From NCBI RefSeq assembly GCF_026319305.1, contig NZ_JAPDMV010000023.1, positions 1 to 49,896 of the forward strand: a stretch of DNA of 49,896 nucleotides, in the 5' to 3' direction. Positions 32,344 through 43,410 of this stretch are shown here, piece by piece. The number at the start of each line of letters is the position of its first letter. Within the stretch, counting starts at the first letter, position 1. The notes below the pieces were generated by a model. It saw only the letters and a program-made list of their open reading frames with translations. It had not been told where the DNA came from and searched no databases. The translations under genes and the position numbers were made by a program. Origin of the DNA: Methylophaga sp. OBS4 (GTDB taxonomy: Bacteria > Pseudomonadota > Gammaproteobacteria > Nitrosococcales > Methylophagaceae).

Positions 32344-33258
32344 TTATTTGATGAAGTTGTACGGATTGATGTGTTTACCATCGCGCAGTACTTCAAAATG
32401 GACATGCGGGCCGGTTGAACGGCCTGTCGATCCCATCAGCGCCAGTTCCTCTCCTTTGCTGATTCTGTCACCTACTTTGACCTTGATGGTCTTATTATGT
32501 GCATAACGAGTGACATAACCGTTACCATGATCGACTTCGACCAGTCCGCCATAACCACCACGATTACCGACCCAGCTGACCATACCGTCCGCTACCGCGA
32601 TAACACTGCTGCCGGATTTACCGGCAAGATCCACACCTTCATGGAAGGTTTTTTTACCATTAAACGGATCGATACGGTAACCATAGAAAGATGAAATCCA
32701 GCCTTCCTTAATGGGTTTACCATCGGGAATAGCGGCAGCAATATTGTCTTTAGTGATCAGGTATTGCTCCAGCGCCGACAGAGTATTTTGCTGGCCCTTC
32801 AAATCCAGCGACAACTGCTCAATGCCTTCATCAATAGCATCGCTGCTGAGAGGCAGACCATCACTATCAACCCCTCCTTGTGCCGGTTGCTCTGTGAGCA
32901 GATATTCAGAAGCATCAAAACCGGCAATTTCTGCCAGACGCTCGCTGAGCATCTTCAGGCGAATGGTTTCCGCCTGTAAACCTCCAAGCTGACGCGCATA
33001 AAAACCCTGAATAGCTTCGTTTTCAAACTGCACAGTAGTGTCGATAACGGCTTTTGATTGGGATTGAATGGAACTGAAGAGAGGAGGTGTGGCAGGTAAA
33101 AGCGGGGAAGTCGCTGAGCTATTCATCCAGTTGGCGAAGCTGAATGTACTGATGCTGACCAGGCTGATTAACAGCGTCGTCAGCACCAGCAGCTTCGTTC
33201 GCGTCAAATGCCAATGTTTATGGCGCTTGTTGTTTGAGGATATAATGATAACCTGCAT
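32344..33258 (-). CDS. M23 (LytM) family metallopeptidase, membrane anchored
   Basis: A 304-residue envelope protein. It has a basic start, one membrane segment (about 24-43, LLVLTTLLISLVSISTFSFA), a coiled-coil/helical region (about 60-180) and a C-terminal LytM domain (about 195-304). Zinc ligands are visible: FHEGVDLAG (HxxxD) and HVHFEV, with a conserved His in RYAHN. It is likely an active peptidoglycan endopeptidase or divisome regulator. ATG 33258 follows AAAGGA. Its place between lpxC/dciA and secA is conserved in gammaproteobacteria. Confidence 0.9.
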   Translation of the reverse strand: MQVIIISSNNKRHKHWHLTRTKLLVLTTLLISLVSISTFSFANWMNSSATSPLLPATPPLFSSIQSQSKAVIDTTVQFENEAIQGFYARQLGGLQAETIRLKMLSERLAEIAGFDASEYLLTEQPAQGGVDSDGLPLSSDAIDEGIEQLSLDLKGQQNTLSALEQYLITKDNIAAAIPDGKPIKEGWISSFYGYRIDPFNGKKTFHEGVDLAGKSGSSVIAVADGMVSWVGNRGGYGGLVEVDHGNGYVTRYAHNKTIKVKVGDRISKGEELALMGSTGRSTGPHVHFEVLRDGKHINPYNFIK

Positions 33259-33284
33259 TTTTATCCTTTCGTCAGTTAAAATTC

Positions 33285-33728
33285 ATGTCAAAAAAACCTG
33301 AACGCGTCAGTCAAATATACAAGCAGGACAGTCACATGAAGTGTCTGGCCGCCCGTGCGCGACAATTGGACAAGCTTAACATTATTCTGCAAAAAAGCCT
33401 GCCCTTGCAATTCAGCAATCATTGCCACCTGGCTAATGTCACCGCAGACAGGATTATCGTCCACACCGACAATGCCGGCTATGCCAGCTTGTTACGTTTT
33501 CAGGCTCCGGTGGTTTGCAAGGCATTATCAGCATATTTGCCTGAGCCTGTATACAAACTCGAAGTCAAAGTCCGTCCCAAACAATCATTGATCGAGCAGA
33601 CAGATCATGCTGCGGTGCATGTTTCTACAAAAACAGCGGCGTTACTGAAAAACACCGCTGCTACTATCGAAGACGGTCCGTTAAAAACCGCGCTCAATAA
33701 ACTGGCCCAGCGCCGCCCCTCAGACTGA
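33285..33728 (+). CDS. dciA: DciA-type (DUF721) replicative helicase loader
   Basis: A 147-residue DUF721 protein: LNIILQKSLPLQFSNHCHLANVTADRIIVHTDNAGYASLLRFQAPVVCKAL is the KH-like DUF721 core, with a disordered C-terminal tail. DUF721 proteins (DciA) load or operate DnaB in bacteria lacking DnaC. It is the only plus-strand gene between the minus-strand M23 gene (26 bases apart, divergent) and lpxC, with which it converges at a gap of 6 bases. Confidence 0.82.
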   Translation: MSKKPERVSQIYKQDSHMKCLAARARQLDKLNIILQKSLPLQFSNHCHLANVTADRIIVHTDNAGYASLLRFQAPVVCKALSAYLPEPVYKLEVKVRPKQSLIEQTDHAAVHVSTKTAALLKNTAATIEDGPLKTALNKLAQRRPSD

Positions 33729-33734
33729 AGCTGA

Positions 33735-34652
33735 TCAGCTGGTAAGAGATGCAGCCGGACGACTGAAAAGAATGGGGGCATCTTTGTCGTCTTCAAAGCT
33801 GACCAGCTCCCAGGCATCTTCCTGGGCCAGCAGTTTACGCAATAATTTGTTATTGACCTCATGGCCGGATTTATGACCGCTGAAAGCACCGATCAGGCTG
33901 TGACCCAGCAGATATAAATCGCCAATGGCATCCAGCACCTTGTGACGGACAAACTCATCTTCGTAACGCAAACCGTCTTCATTCAAGACACGGTAATCAT
34001 CTACGACGATGGCATTGTCCATACTGCCACCCAGTGCCAGATTGTTTTCACGCAGTTTTTCGATATCTTTCATAAAACCGAAAGTACGGGCACGACTGAC
34101 TTCACGCACGAACGAAGTGGAGGAGAAATCAACATCAACTTGTTGAGGTCGTCCGGTGAAGGCAGGATGCTCGAAGTCAATGGTGAACGAGACTTTGAAA
34201 CCGTCAAACGGTTCAAATCTGGCCCATTTATCACCATCTTCCAAAACAACCGGCTTTTTGATACGGATAAACTGCTTGGCGACATTCTGCTCTTCGATAC
34301 CAGCCGACTGCACCAGGAACACAAAAGGTCCGGCACTGCCATCCATGATCGGCACTTCTGCCGCATTTAGATCAATATAGGCATTATCAATACCGAGACC
34401 GGCAAACGCCGATAACAGATGTTCCACAGTGGAAACGCGCTGACCATGTTCAACCAGTGTTGTTGACAAAGCTGTTTCACCGACATTTTCGGCTTTGGCC
34501 TGTATTTCAACCACCGGGTCGAGATCGACTCTGCGGAAAATAATGCCTGTATCAGGGGCAGCAGGCCGCAGGGTCAGATAAACCATCTCACCGCTATGCA
34601 GACCGACACCGGTCGCACGAATCACGTTTTTCAATGTTCGCTGCTTAATCAC
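33735..34652 (-). CDS. lpxC: UDP-3-O-acyl-N-acetylglucosamine deacetylase LpxC
   Basis: A 305-residue zinc enzyme for the committed step of lipid A synthesis. Motifs are [19 protein letters not shown] (zinc His), [13 protein letters not shown], and [32 protein letters not shown] (zinc His/Asp and catalytic His). The start is GTG 34652, preceded by AAGGGG 8 bases upstream; [20 protein letters not shown] aligns from the start. It lies after ftsZ, as in most gammaproteobacteria. Confidence 0.97.
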   Translation of the reverse strand: MIKQRTLKNVIRATGVGLHSGEMVYLTLRPAAPDTGIIFRRVDLDPVVEIQAKAENVGETALSTTLVEHGQRVSTVEHLLSAFAGLGIDNAYIDLNAAEVPIMDGSAGPFVFLVQSAGIEEQNVAKQFIRIKKPVVLEDGDKWARFEPFDGFKVSFTIDFEHPAFTGRPQQVDVDFSSTSFVREVSRARTFGFMKDIEKLRENNLALGGSMDNAIVVDDYRVLNEDGLRYEDEFVRHKVLDAIGDLYLLGHSLIGAFSGHKSGHEVNNKLLRKLLAQEDAWELVSFEDDKDAPILFSRPAASLTS

Positions 34653-34724
34653 GGTGCAATACCCCTTATACAGTTACAGATCGCGTAATGATATCACAAG
34701 CAGATAAATTCCAGCCATCAGTAT

Positions 34725-35879
34725 TTAGTCAGCCTGTCGACGCAGAAAAGCCGGGATATCAAGATAATCCATATTGACATCGCCATTGGCGACTTGTTTC
34801 TGCTGACTGTTTTTTTCTTTACGAATGACTGTCGGTTCATCATAGTCAATCTCAACCGGTTTCTTGACGATTTCGATCTGTGGAGACTCGATTTCAGGTG
34901 CTTTTGGCACTGCTACTCTATCACCACCCAGACCAGTTGCCACTACCGTGACACGCAGTTCGTCAGTCATATCCGGATCAATCACCGTACCCACCACCAC
35001 CGTGGCATCATCAGAAGCAAATTCCTTAATGGTATTACCCACCGCTTCAAATTCACCGATGCTCATATCCAGACCGGCCGTGATATTAACCAGCACGCCA
35101 CGTGCCCCCGCCAGATCCACATCTTCCAGTAACGGACTGGAAACAGCCAATCTAGCCGCTTCAATAGCACGATTTTCGCCGGTAGCATGGCCGGTACCCA
35201 TCATCGCCATTCCCATTTCGGACATCACTGTACGAACATCGGCAAAGTCAACGTTAATCATACCTTCACGGGTAATCAGCTCGGCAATACCTTGTACCGC
35301 CCCCAGCAACACATCGTTGGCTGATTTGAACGCATTCAGCAAGGTCATATCCTTACCCAGCACTTTCAGCAATTTCTCATTGGGAATGGTAATCAATGAA
35401 TCAACATGCTGGCCCAGTTCCTCAATACCCGCTTGGGCCGTTTTCATCCGCTTGACACCTTCAAACGGGAACGGTTTGGTCACCACGGCAACAGTCAGAA
35501 TGCCCATTTCCTTGGCAACCTGGGCAACTACAGGTGCAGCGCCGGTACCGGTACCACCGCCCATGCCCGCTGTGATAAAGACCATATCCGCACCTTTGAT
35601 CACTTCCATAATGCGTTCCCGGTCTTCCAGTGCTGCCTGACGGCCTACATCAGGATTAGCGCCGGCGCCCAGACCTTTGGTAATGTCTGTACCCAGTTGC
35701 AATTGGGTGGTCGCAGAACTCTTGCGCAAAGCCTGCGCATCAGTATTAGCACTGATGAAATCAACCCCTTCGATTTGATTGAGCACCATATGTTCCAAGG
35801 CGTTACCGCCGCCACCGCCGACACCGATTACTTTGATGACCGCGTTTTCTGTATATGTATCTATAAGTTCAAAAGTCAT
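34725..35879 (-). CDS. ftsZ: Cell division GTPase FtsZ
   Basis: A 384-residue tubulin homologue that forms the Z ring. [12 protein letters not shown] is at 17-28, the tubulin signature GGGTGTGA is at 107-114, and [22 protein letters not shown] is the T7 synergy loop. The C-terminal linker ([13 protein letters not shown]) and the conserved [14 protein letters not shown] peptide bind FtsA and ZipA. ATG 35879 has AGGGGGAG upstream; the TTG at 35906 would include the RBS in the coding region. It lies 50 bases after ftsA. Confidence 0.98.
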   Translation of the reverse strand: MTFELIDTYTENAVIKVIGVGGGGGNALEHMVLNQIEGVDFISANTDAQALRKSSATTQLQLGTDITKGLGAGANPDVGRQAALEDRERIMEVIKGADMVFITAGMGGGTGTGAAPVVAQVAKEMGILTVAVVTKPFPFEGVKRMKTAQAGIEELGQHVDSLITIPNEKLLKVLGKDMTLLNAFKSANDVLLGAVQGIAELITREGMINVDFADVRTVMSEMGMAMMGTGHATGENRAIEAARLAVSSPLLEDVDLAGARGVLVNITAGLDMSIGEFEAVGNTIKEFASDDATVVVGTVIDPDMTDELRVTVVATGLGGDRVAVPKAPEIESPQIEIVKKPVEIDYDEPTVIRKEKNSQQKQVANGDVNMDYLDIPAFLRRQAD

Positions 35880-35929
35880 GGTTTCTCCCCCTAAAAAGTT
35901 GTTCAAACAAACATGCCTGATTACTCAGC

Positions 35930-37180
35930 TTAAAAATTCCCCTGGAACCAGCTTTTCATTCTTGCCAGCATGCCTTTAAACCCGTCCGTTACCTTCATTT
36001 CACCGTGCCCTGAGGCACTCTCCTCGTTGCCGAATAACAGCAACCCGACACCTGTGGCGTGAATCGGATTACGTACCACATCAACCAATCCCCCTACGTG
36101 TTGCGGCACGCCGAGACGCACAGGCAGATGGAAAACTTCTTCCGCTAACTCAATCACGCCTTCCATCTTGGAACTGCCGCCCGTCAGCACAATGCCGGCA
36201 GCCAGCAACTCCTCAAACCCACTGCGACGCAGTTCAGACTGAACCAGCATCAGCAATTCTTCATAACGCGGCTCCACCACTTCAGCCAACGTTTGTCTGG
36301 CTAATTGGCGAGGCGGCCTGTCACCGACACTAGGCACTTCGATGGTTTCATCTTCACGTGCCAATTGCGTCAAGGCGCAGGCATATTTAATTTTGATTTC
36401 TTCGGCGTATTGGGTCGGGGTACGCAAAGCCACAGCGATATCGTTGGTGACCTGGTCACCGGCAATCGGAATGACCGCCGTATGACGGATAGCACCATCG
36501 ACAAATACCGCGATATCTGTCGTACCGCCGCCGATATCGACAATGCAGACACCCAGTTCTTTTTCATCCTGATCCAGCACTGAGTAGCTGGAAGCCATCT
36601 GCTCCAGAATGATGCCGTCTACTACCAAACCGCAGCGCTCGATACATTTGCTAATGTTTTGCGCCGCACTCACCGCGCCGGTAATTAAATGAACCTTGGC
36701 TTCAAGTCGTACCCCCGACATGCCTATAGGTTCACGAATACCTTCCTGATTATCGATAATGTATTCCTGCGGCAAAACGTGCAGCAGTTGCTGATCGCCC
36801 GGGAAATGCACAGCACGTGCCGCATCGAGAACACGGTCGATATCACCCTGCATTACTTCTTTATCGCGAATGGCTACTGTGCCGTGCGAGTTAAGGCTGC
36901 GGATATGACTGCCGGCAATGCCTGCATACACGGAGTGGATCTGACAGCCAGCCATCAACTCGGCTTCTTCCACTGCCCGTTGGATAGATTGCACGGTGGA
37001 CTCGATATTAACCACCACACCTTTTTTCATTCCTCTGGCTGGATGTGAACCGATACCGATGATCTCCAGTGCATGCTCACCCGGTCCGGCATTATGAATA
37101 GGTGCAGCGACGATCGCCACCACCTTCGAGGTACCGATGTCCAATCCAACAATGAGCTCTCTTTCATTTCGTTTTGACAT
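35930..37180 (-). CDS. ftsA: Cell division actin homologue FtsA
   Basis: A 416-residue actin-fold ATPase that tethers FtsZ to the membrane. The phosphate-1 motif is IVGLDIGTSKVVAIV, phosphate-2 GVCIVDIGGGTTDIAVF, and the adenosine motif AAGIVLTGGSSKMEG. The last residues, GFKGMLARMKSWFQGNF, form the expected amphipathic membrane-targeting helix. ATG 37180 shares one base with the ftsQ stop (TAATG). Confidence 0.97.
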   Translation of the reverse strand: MSKRNERELIVGLDIGTSKVVAIVAAPIHNAGPGEHALEIIGIGSHPARGMKKGVVVNIESTVQSIQRAVEEAELMAGCQIHSVYAGIAGSHIRSLNSHGTVAIRDKEVMQGDIDRVLDAARAVHFPGDQQLLHVLPQEYIIDNQEGIREPIGMSGVRLEAKVHLITGAVSAAQNISKCIERCGLVVDGIILEQMASSYSVLDQDEKELGVCIVDIGGGTTDIAVFVDGAIRHTAVIPIAGDQVTNDIAVALRTPTQYAEEIKIKYACALTQLAREDETIEVPSVGDRPPRQLARQTLAEVVEPRYEELLMLVQSELRRSGFEELLAAGIVLTGGSSKMEGVIELAEEVFHLPVRLGVPQHVGGLVDVVRNPIHATGVGLLLFGNEESASGHGEMKVTDGFKGMLARMKSWFQGNF

Positions 37181-37959
37181 TACACTGTTCCATTAAAATC
37201 AGGTTGCTGACCAGACTTCCATACCACGGCCAGCCCATTGGTATAACGCATATCTACCTCGGCAATCTGTGACCGGAAAGTCGCCAGCCCGCCGTTAAAA
37301 ACCCGAATAAACCGCTTTAATCGTGTTTCGCCCCCGGCCCGGCCCAGCTTGAGATGTAAACCTTCGGCAAAATCCACCTGCCAGGCACGGCGTTTATCCA
37401 TATTGACGGCAACTACTTTCAGCCCCAGTTGGTTGACCTGACGCTGGATCTCCACCAGCCGTCTGGCCATTAATTCACTGGTGCCGTCAGGTCCGTTCAG
37501 CTGTACCAATCCTCTCGGAATCGTTGCCGATGGCGGTGTAAATACCGCACCACTGGTATTCACCAGGCTGTTTTTGTTCCAACGCGCTATGGCTTTTTGT
37601 TCTTCCACAATCAGGTGCAGCGTGTCAGGCCACACCCGTCTGACCTGAATCTGTTTCACCCAGGGCAAAGCCTCCCCGGCCTGACGGATCCTGGCTACAT
37701 CCACGTCCATAAAACTGCCGCGGACAATCGGTGACACGACTTTCACCAACGCCTCTTTATCAGCATGGCGAAATTCGCCTTCGACGGTGACGTGTTTCAC
37801 TGGTAGCGTATCTTCCTGTTGCAGATACATTCCGCCGCCAATCACAGTAACCAGAATCAGCAACGTCACCGCCTGCCGCCAGAACTGTTTCCAGCTGCGA
37901 GGCTGACGTGACGGCTTAGGCTGTTGACGGGTAGCGCCACTTTTACGTTTCACTGCCAT
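37180..37959 (-). CDS. ftsQ: Cell division protein FtsQ
   Basis: A 259-residue bitopic protein. It has a basic cytoplasmic tail (KRKSGATRQQPKPSRQPR), a single TM (about 30-46), then a POTRA domain (LPVKHVTVEGEFRHADKEALVKVVSP...GSFMDVDVARIRQAGEALPWVKQIQVRRVWPDTLHLIVEEQ) and a beta domain binding FtsL/FtsB. ATG 37959 overlaps the ddl stop by one base. Confidence 0.95.
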   Translation of the reverse strand: MAVKRKSGATRQQPKPSRQPRSWKQFWRQAVTLLILVTVIGGGMYLQQEDTLPVKHVTVEGEFRHADKEALVKVVSPIVRGSFMDVDVARIRQAGEALPWVKQIQVRRVWPDTLHLIVEEQKAIARWNKNSLVNTSGAVFTPPSATIPRGLVQLNGPDGTSELMARRLVEIQRQVNQLGLKVVAVNMDKRRAWQVDFAEGLHLKLGRAGGETRLKRFIRVFNGGLATFRSQIAEVDMRYTNGLAVVWKSGQQPDFNGTV

Positions 37960-38900
37960 CAGTTTTCATCCTCAAAACTGGTTTCCAGAATACGCCAGAC
38001 CAGATCGTCAAATTCCAGTCCCGCCTGCCTGGCGGCCATCGGTACCAGACTGTGATCGGTCATGCCCGGCACACTGTTGGCCTCCAACAGATAAAACTGA
38101 CCGGCACCATCACGCATAAAATCGATTCGGCCCCAGCCTTTCATGTCCAGGCCGTTGAACGCCCGCAACGCCAGTTGCTGCATTTGTTGTTCGCTCTGCT
38201 GATCCAGGCCGCACGGGCACAAATATTCCGTAGTGCTGGCTTGATATTTGGCTTCATAGTCATAAAACTCGCGCGGGGTTTTCAGACGAATCGCCGGCAG
38301 CGCTTCTTCACCCAGAATCGCCACGGTGTATTCCTCACCCTGAATCCACTGCTCTGCGATCACATCGTCGTCATACTTGAGCGCCAGACTGATCGCGTCT
38401 TTCAGCTGTATCTTGTCACTGACCTTGCTCATACCGATGCTGGAACCTTCGTTGACCGGTTTGATAATCAAAGGCAGTCCCAGTTTGGCAATCAACTGAT
38501 CGATATCGGTACGTGCATTTACTGTTTCAAAAGCGGGGGTAGGTAATCCTTGCTGTTGCCAGCTCTGCTTGCTGATGCGTTTGTTCATCGACAAAACAGA
38601 CGCGGTCACATTACTGCCGGTGTAGGGCAGGTTTACTGCCTGCAAGAACCCCTGAATCTCACCGTCTTCCCCACCACGGCCGTGCAATATCACAAAGGCA
38701 CGATCAAACTGGCCACTGCTGAGCTGATGGCAGATATCAAAGCTGACATCAACACTGTAGGCATCCACACCTTTACGTTGCAGTCCGGCCAGAACAGCCC
38801 GACCACTGATCAACGAGATCTCACGTTCAGCTGAGCGGCCGCCCATTAATACGGCAACGCGACCAAATTCTGCGGCTGATGCAATTGTCCGTGTCATCAC
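37959..38900 (-). CDS. ddl: D-alanine-D-alanine ligase
   Basis: A 313-residue ATP-grasp ligase making the D-Ala-D-Ala dipeptide for MurF. It shows VLMGGRSAEREISLISG, FVILHGRGGEDGEIQGFLQ, the ATP lysine region LPLIIKPVNEGSSIGMSKV, and YLLEANSVPGMTDHSLVP with the Mg2+-binding residues. Start is GTG 38900 (GTGA overlap with the murB stop) or the ATG at 38897; the two are three bases apart and the product differs by one residue. Confidence 0.96.
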   Translation of the reverse strand: MMTRTIASAAEFGRVAVLMGGRSAEREISLISGRAVLAGLQRKGVDAYSVDVSFDICHQLSSGQFDRAFVILHGRGGEDGEIQGFLQAVNLPYTGSNVTASVLSMNKRISKQSWQQQGLPTPAFETVNARTDIDQLIAKLGLPLIIKPVNEGSSIGMSKVSDKIQLKDAISLALKYDDDVIAEQWIQGEEYTVAILGEEALPAIRLKTPREFYDYEAKYQASTTEYLCPCGLDQQSEQQMQQLALRAFNGLDMKGWGRIDFMRDGAGQFYLLEANSVPGMTDHSLVPMAARQAGLEFDDLVWRILETSFEDEN

Positions 38901-39787
38901 GCCCGCTCCCCGATAATGTGCACTTCCGGTATCAACTTCACCCCCTGTGCCTGCTCCACTTTCTGCTGCACCAGTAAAATCAGGCTTTCTATATCTCCTG
39001 CGGTGGCATTACCGTCATTAACAATAAAATTGGCATGTTTAGTGGAAACACTGGCACCACCCACGGCCAAGCCTTTCAGTCCGCTTATTTCGATAAGGCG
39101 TCCGGCATAATCACCCGCGGGATTTCTGAACACGGAACCCGCACAAGGCTGATTAGTCGGCTGGCTGGCATTGCGTTTCTTCAACAGTTCACGAATAAGG
39201 TCCAATTCAGCCGCAGCGTCCCCTTGTTCGAACGCCAGCGTCGCGGCCACAAACCACTCGTTGGCAGGAATCGCCACGTGACGGTATGAAACCACAAACT
39301 GATCGGCTGGCCGCTGATGCAATTGACCGCGGCTATCAATAGTGGTGACCTCGCTGACATAATCCCAAGTTTCTGCTGCATGGGCGCCGGCATTCATGGC
39401 TAAAGCGCCGCCCAGCGTACCGGGTATACCGGCAAGGAATGCGGCACCTTTCAGGCCGGCCTTGGCAGCCTGTTTGGCCAGTTTGCTGCAATAAACACCA
39501 ACCTCGGCATGAACGGCATTGTGTTTCACTTCAATATGCTGCAACACACCGGCGGTCGCGATCACCGTGCCGGCAAAGCCCCCGTCCCGGATCAATAAAT
39601 TACTGCCCAGTCCAAGCCACATGACCGGTTCAGACTCGGGTAACTGCGATAAAAAACGCGCCAAATCATCGATATCGCTGGGACGATAAAAACACTGGGC
39701 AATACCGCCCACCCGCCAGGAAGTATATTTGGCCAATGGCTCATTCAGTCTCAACTCACCTTTCAGGTTCTGATATAAAGCCATCAT
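38897..39787 (-). CDS. murB: UDP-N-acetylenolpyruvoylglucosamine reductase MurB
   Basis: A 296-residue FAD enzyme forming UDP-MurNAc. It has the FAD-binding YTSWRVGG and [53 protein letters not shown] with the catalytic Ser, and a C-terminal [12 protein letters not shown] with the Glu. It is the short type-II form (no extra loop domain). Its insertion between murC and ddl follows the non-enterobacterial arrangement. It overlaps murC by 3 bases. Confidence 0.96.
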   Translation of the reverse strand: MMALYQNLKGELRLNEPLAKYTSWRVGGIAQCFYRPSDIDDLARFLSQLPESEPVMWLGLGSNLLIRDGGFAGTVIATAGVLQHIEVKHNAVHAEVGVYCSKLAKQAAKAGLKGAAFLAGIPGTLGGALAMNAGAHAAETWDYVSEVTTIDSRGQLHQRPADQFVVSYRHVAIPANEWFVAATLAFEQGDAAAELDLIRELLKKRNASQPTNQPCAGSVFRNPAGDYAGRLIEISGLKGLAVGGASVSTKHANFIVNDGNATAGDIESLILLVQQKVEQAQGVKLIPEVHIIGERA

Positions 39788-41205
39788 TCAACACCCCCGC
39801 TCAGTTGTTGCGGCAGCGCCTGTGCCATTCTGCCAATATCCCCTGCGCCCAGCGTCAACAACACATCACCGTCTTTTAACAAACCCGGCAGCAGCGCAAA
39901 CAAGGCTTCTTTATCTTCAGCAAATACCGGTTCTACCTGTCCGCGCAGGCGAATTGCCCGGCACAGGCTGCGGGCATCGGCGCCGGCAATTTTGCTTTCG
40001 CCGGCCGGATAAACCTCCAGTACCACCAGTACATCGACCAGAGACAGCACCTGGGCAAAGTCTTCAAATAAATCACGGGTCCGGGTGTAACGATGAGGCT
40101 GGAATACTACAACCAGACGCTGACCCGGCCAGCCACCTCGCGTCGCAGCCAACGTTGCCGCAATTTCTGTCGGATGATGACCATAATCGTCAATCAAAAT
40201 GGCATGGCCGTCTTCAGCTTTAACCGGTCCTAGCAGATTAAAGCGGCGGCCAATGCCATCGAACTTGAGTAAAGCCTGCTGACAGGCTGTTACGCTCACC
40301 TGCAGATTGCGGGCAACTGCCATCGCCGCCGTCGCATTAAGTGCATTGTGCAGACCGGGCATATTCAACGTGATCGGAAACTGTTTACCACTGTTTTTTT
40401 CGATAATGGTGAAAAAGCTCTGTCCCTGATGCTGGCTTAACTCCACCAGCTGATAATCGGCTTCTTCATCGGTGCCATAGGTAATAAAAGGCCGCGTCAC
40501 TTCAGTCAGCAATTCTTTCACTACCGGATCATCAAGACACATCACTGCCAGGCCATAGAACGGCAAGTGATGCAGAAACTCGACAAAAGTGGCTTTCAAT
40601 TTGCCGAAATCACCGTCATAAGTCGCCATATGATCTTCATCAATATTGGTGACCACGGCGATCATCGGTTGTAAATACAGAAACGAAGCATCACTTTCAT
40701 CCGCTTCCGCGACCAGATAACGTCCGGTACCCAGACGCGCATTACTGCCGGCACTGTTCAATCGGCCGCCGATAACAAAAGTCGGATCCAGCTCCCCTTC
40801 ACTGAGTAAAGCGGCGATCAGACTGGTTGTGGTGGTTTTGCCATGGGTACCGGCCACTGCGATGCCATAACTGAAACGCATCAATTCGGCGAGCATTTCT
40901 GCCCGAGGCACAACCGGAATACGATGTTCACGGGCCGCATGTAACTCGACATTGTCCTCGTTGACTGCGGTGGTCACCACAACCACATCGGCCCCTTTCA
41001 GATAACCGGGGTCATGGCCGATCATGATGGTGGCGCCCAAGGTACGCAGATGTCTGATCAGACTGTTTTCAGCCAAATCAGAACCGGTCACCTGATAACC
41101 CAGATTGAGCAATACTTCGGCAATGCCGCCCATACCGACGCCACCAATGCCGATAAAGTGAATATGTTTCACTCTGCTTTGCATGGCTGATGTCAGTTTA
41201 TCCAT
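39784..41205 (-). CDS. murC: UDP-N-acetylmuramate-L-alanine ligase MurC
   Basis: A 473-residue Mur ligase. It has [28 protein letters not shown] (UDP-binding), [14 protein letters not shown] (ATP loop), [22 protein letters not shown], and the C-terminal [14 protein letters not shown]. The start is ATG 41205, with GGAG upstream and an 8-base overlap with the murG end. The frame stays open to 41298, but that part lies inside murG. An internal ATG at 41184 is another option. Confidence 0.96.
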   Translation of the reverse strand: MDKLTSAMQSRVKHIHFIGIGGVGMGGIAEVLLNLGYQVTGSDLAENSLIRHLRTLGATIMIGHDPGYLKGADVVVVTTAVNEDNVELHAAREHRIPVVPRAEMLAELMRFSYGIAVAGTHGKTTTTSLIAALLSEGELDPTFVIGGRLNSAGSNARLGTGRYLVAEADESDASFLYLQPMIAVVTNIDEDHMATYDGDFGKLKATFVEFLHHLPFYGLAVMCLDDPVVKELLTEVTRPFITYGTDEEADYQLVELSQHQGQSFFTIIEKNSGKQFPITLNMPGLHNALNATAAMAVARNLQVSVTACQQALLKFDGIGRRFNLLGPVKAEDGHAILIDDYGHHPTEIAATLAATRGGWPGQRLVVVFQPHRYTRTRDLFEDFAQVLSLVDVLVVLEVYPAGESKIAGADARSLCRAIRLRGQVEPVFAEDKEALFALLPGLLKDGDVLLTLGAGDIGRMAQALPQQLSGGVE

Positions 41206-42274
41206 GCGCCAGCTCCATACATTTGTCAGCAATTTCTGCTGCTGTGCCAATTTTGGCGACTTTCCGCGCCGCGTTGGCCATATCCAGTAATGCGTCACGG
41301 TCAGTATTCAAGCAGCAGATTTTGTCAGCCAGCAGACTGGCGCTGAGTTCATGATCGGCGATAAGCTGGGCAGCACCGGCTTCAACCAACAAAGCGGCAT
41401 TATGGGTTTGATGATCATCGACCGCATGAGGAAACGGCACCAGCAGCGCCCCGACACCAGCCGCGGCCAGTTCTGCCACCGTCAAAGCACCTGCCCGGCA
41501 GATCACCAGATCGGCCCAGGCATAAGCACCTGCCATATCGTCAATAAAATCAGTGACATTGGCTTGTACACCAGCTTGTTGATAGTTATGACGACAATCT
41601 TCCAAATGGCGACTGCCGCATTGATGAACAACTTGCGGACGTTGTGCCTCGGCTATCAATGCCAATGCCTGAGGGATCGTATTGTTTAATGACCTAGCAC
41701 CCAGGCTGCCGCCTAATACCAATAGATTCATCACACCGCTATGTTCGCTGAAACGCACATGGGGCATCGGCAGATCTTCTATAGTTTTACGTACCGGATT
41801 TCCCACCCATTGCGCTTTGACCTTATCGGCAAAACTATGAGGGAATCCTTCCAGAACGACGCGTGCCAATTTCGACAACAGACGATTGGTCAAACCGGGA
41901 ATGGCATTTTGTTCATGAATGATCAGCGGTTTACGCAGCAACCAGGCCGCCACACCACCGGGGCCTGATGCAAAACCGCCCAGTCCCAGCACCACATCGG
42001 GTTTTAATTCACGTATCAGCTGTAAAGCTTCCCAGACAGCTTTTATCACTCTGAACGGGGCCATTAACCAACCCATCGCCCCATTGCCACGTAATCCCTG
42101 CACTTTTATTTCAGATAATAAATAGCCCGCCTGCGGCACCAACTGTGCCTCTATACCTTTGGCGGTGCCGATCCACGACACTTCAACCGTGCGCTGTCTC
42201 AGTTCCTCAGCCACAGCCAAAGCCGGAAACACATGTCCGCCCGTACCACCCGCCATGATCATCACCCGCGTCAT
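41198..42274 (-). CDS. murG: UDP-GlcNAc:lipid I GlcNAc transferase MurG
   Basis: A 358-residue GT28 enzyme that makes lipid II at the inner face of the membrane. The first Gly loop is [19 protein letters not shown], the second [31 protein letters not shown], the third [12 protein letters not shown], and the C-terminal UDP-GlcNAc site [41 protein letters not shown] overlap (4 bases) with ftsW. Confidence 0.97.
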   Translation of the reverse strand: MTRVMIMAGGTGGHVFPALAVAEELRQRTVEVSWIGTAKGIEAQLVPQAGYLLSEIKVQGLRGNGAMGWLMAPFRVIKAVWEALQLIRELKPDVVLGLGGFASGPGGVAAWLLRKPLIIHEQNAIPGLTNRLLSKLARVVLEGFPHSFADKVKAQWVGNPVRKTIEDLPMPHVRFSEHSGVMNLLVLGGSLGARSLNNTIPQALALIAEAQRPQVVHQCGSRHLEDCRHNYQQAGVQANVTDFIDDMAGAYAWADLVICRAGALTVAELAAAGVGALLVPFPHAVDDHQTHNAALLVEAGAAQLIADHELSASLLADKICCLNTDRDALLDMANAARKVAKIGTAAEIADKCMELAHG

Positions 42275-43410
42275 CGTCTTATCCTCGCCGACGCTTTTTC
42301 GGGCAGACGTGTTTCCATATCGACACGAAGCAACAAGGCAATGGCGATACAGACGATAACCAGACTACTGCCGCCATAACTCATTAACGGCAAGGTCAGT
42401 CCTTTGGTTGGCAGCGCCCCCATATTGACTCCGATGTTGACGCAGGCCTGCAAGCCCAGCCAAATGCCGATGCCGTAGGCAATTTGAGCACCGAATACCT
42501 GACCGGACATTTCAGCGGCACGTCCAATTGCCAGCGCCCGCCAGATAAAGACAAAAAACAGCCCGATGACAGCCATGGCGCCAATCAGGCCCAGTTCTTC
42601 AGCCAGGATGGAATAAAGAAAATCGGTATGTGCTTCCGGCAGATAAAACAGTTTCTGCATGCTGCTGCCAAGTCCGACCCCCAACCAGTCACCGCGGCCA
42701 AAAGCGATCAGCGCCTGGGTCAACTGAAAACCGCTGCCGAATGGATCCGCCCAGGGGTCCATAAAGCTTTGCAGACGTTCCAGACGATAGGGAGCAATCC
42801 ATACCAATAATGCGAACAAGCCCCCCATCACCGCAATCAACGCGGCAAACACATCGAGTCTGGCCCCACCGAGAAACAGCATTGCCAGTACCGTCGACAT
42901 AATCACCACCATCGACCCCATATCCGGTTGCAACAACAGCAGGAATGCCGCGACCCCCAGAAGCATCAACGGCGCCAGCACCTTGATAAATGAACCGTGC
43001 AACTGACCATGATGTCGCTGCGAATAATCAGCGATATAAAGGATGGCAAACAATTTGATAAGTTCAGCTACCTGTAGATTAACCGGTCCCAATGGCAGCC
43101 AGCGGGAACTACCGTTCACTTCACGCCCCACACCGGGAATCAGCACTAGAACCAACAATACGACACCCAACATTAACATTTGCGGCGCCATGCGTTGCCA
43201 GACGGCCAGCCGTACTGATACCACCGCCCAGGCTAAACCCAATCCGATGCCGGCAAATACCGCCTGACGCAGGAAATAATAAAGTGGCTGGCCGGTTTTG
43301 CTGTCGGCAATGGTAATCGAAGCCGAGCAAACCATAATCAACCCTATCAGCATCAAAGCGCCGGCCACAAACACGAGGCTGCGATCAAGCTGGAGACTGG
43401 ACTCACTCAT
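42271..43410 (-). CDS. ftsW: Septal SEDS peptidoglycan polymerase FtsW
   Basis: A 379-residue protein with ten membrane segments. SEDS marks: GREVNGSSRWLPLGPVNLQVAELIKLFAILY, LLQPDMGSMVVIM, the acidic GLGSSMQKLFYLPEAHTDFLYSILAEELGLIGA, and the final TKGLTLPLMSYGGSSLV. It acts with FtsI in septal glycan synthesis. It overlaps murD by 4 bases. No in-frame problem is seen. Confidence 0.96.
   Translation of the reverse strand: MSESSLQLDRSLVFVAGALMLIGLIMVCSASITIADSKTGQPLYYFLRQAVFAGIGLGLAWAVVSVRLAVWQRMAPQMLMLGVVLLVLVLIPGVGREVNGSSRWLPLGPVNLQVAELIKLFAILYIADYSQRHHGQLHGSFIKVLAPLMLLGVAAFLLLLQPDMGSMVVIMSTVLAMLFLGGARLDVFAALIAVMGGLFALLVWIAPYRLERLQSFMDPWADPFGSGFQLTQALIAFGRGDWLGVGLGSSMQKLFYLPEAHTDFLYSILAEELGLIGAMAVIGLFFVFIWRALAIGRAAEMSGQVFGAQIAYGIGIWLGLQACVNIGVNMGALPTKGLTLPLMSYGGSSLVIVCIAIALLLRVDMETRLPEKASARIRR

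Noticed and set aside
34864-35640. Long open frame on the plus strand opposite ftsZ
   Set aside because: It is Ser/Thr/Pro-rich low-complexity sequence, has no domain or RBS, and mirrors the codons of ftsZ.
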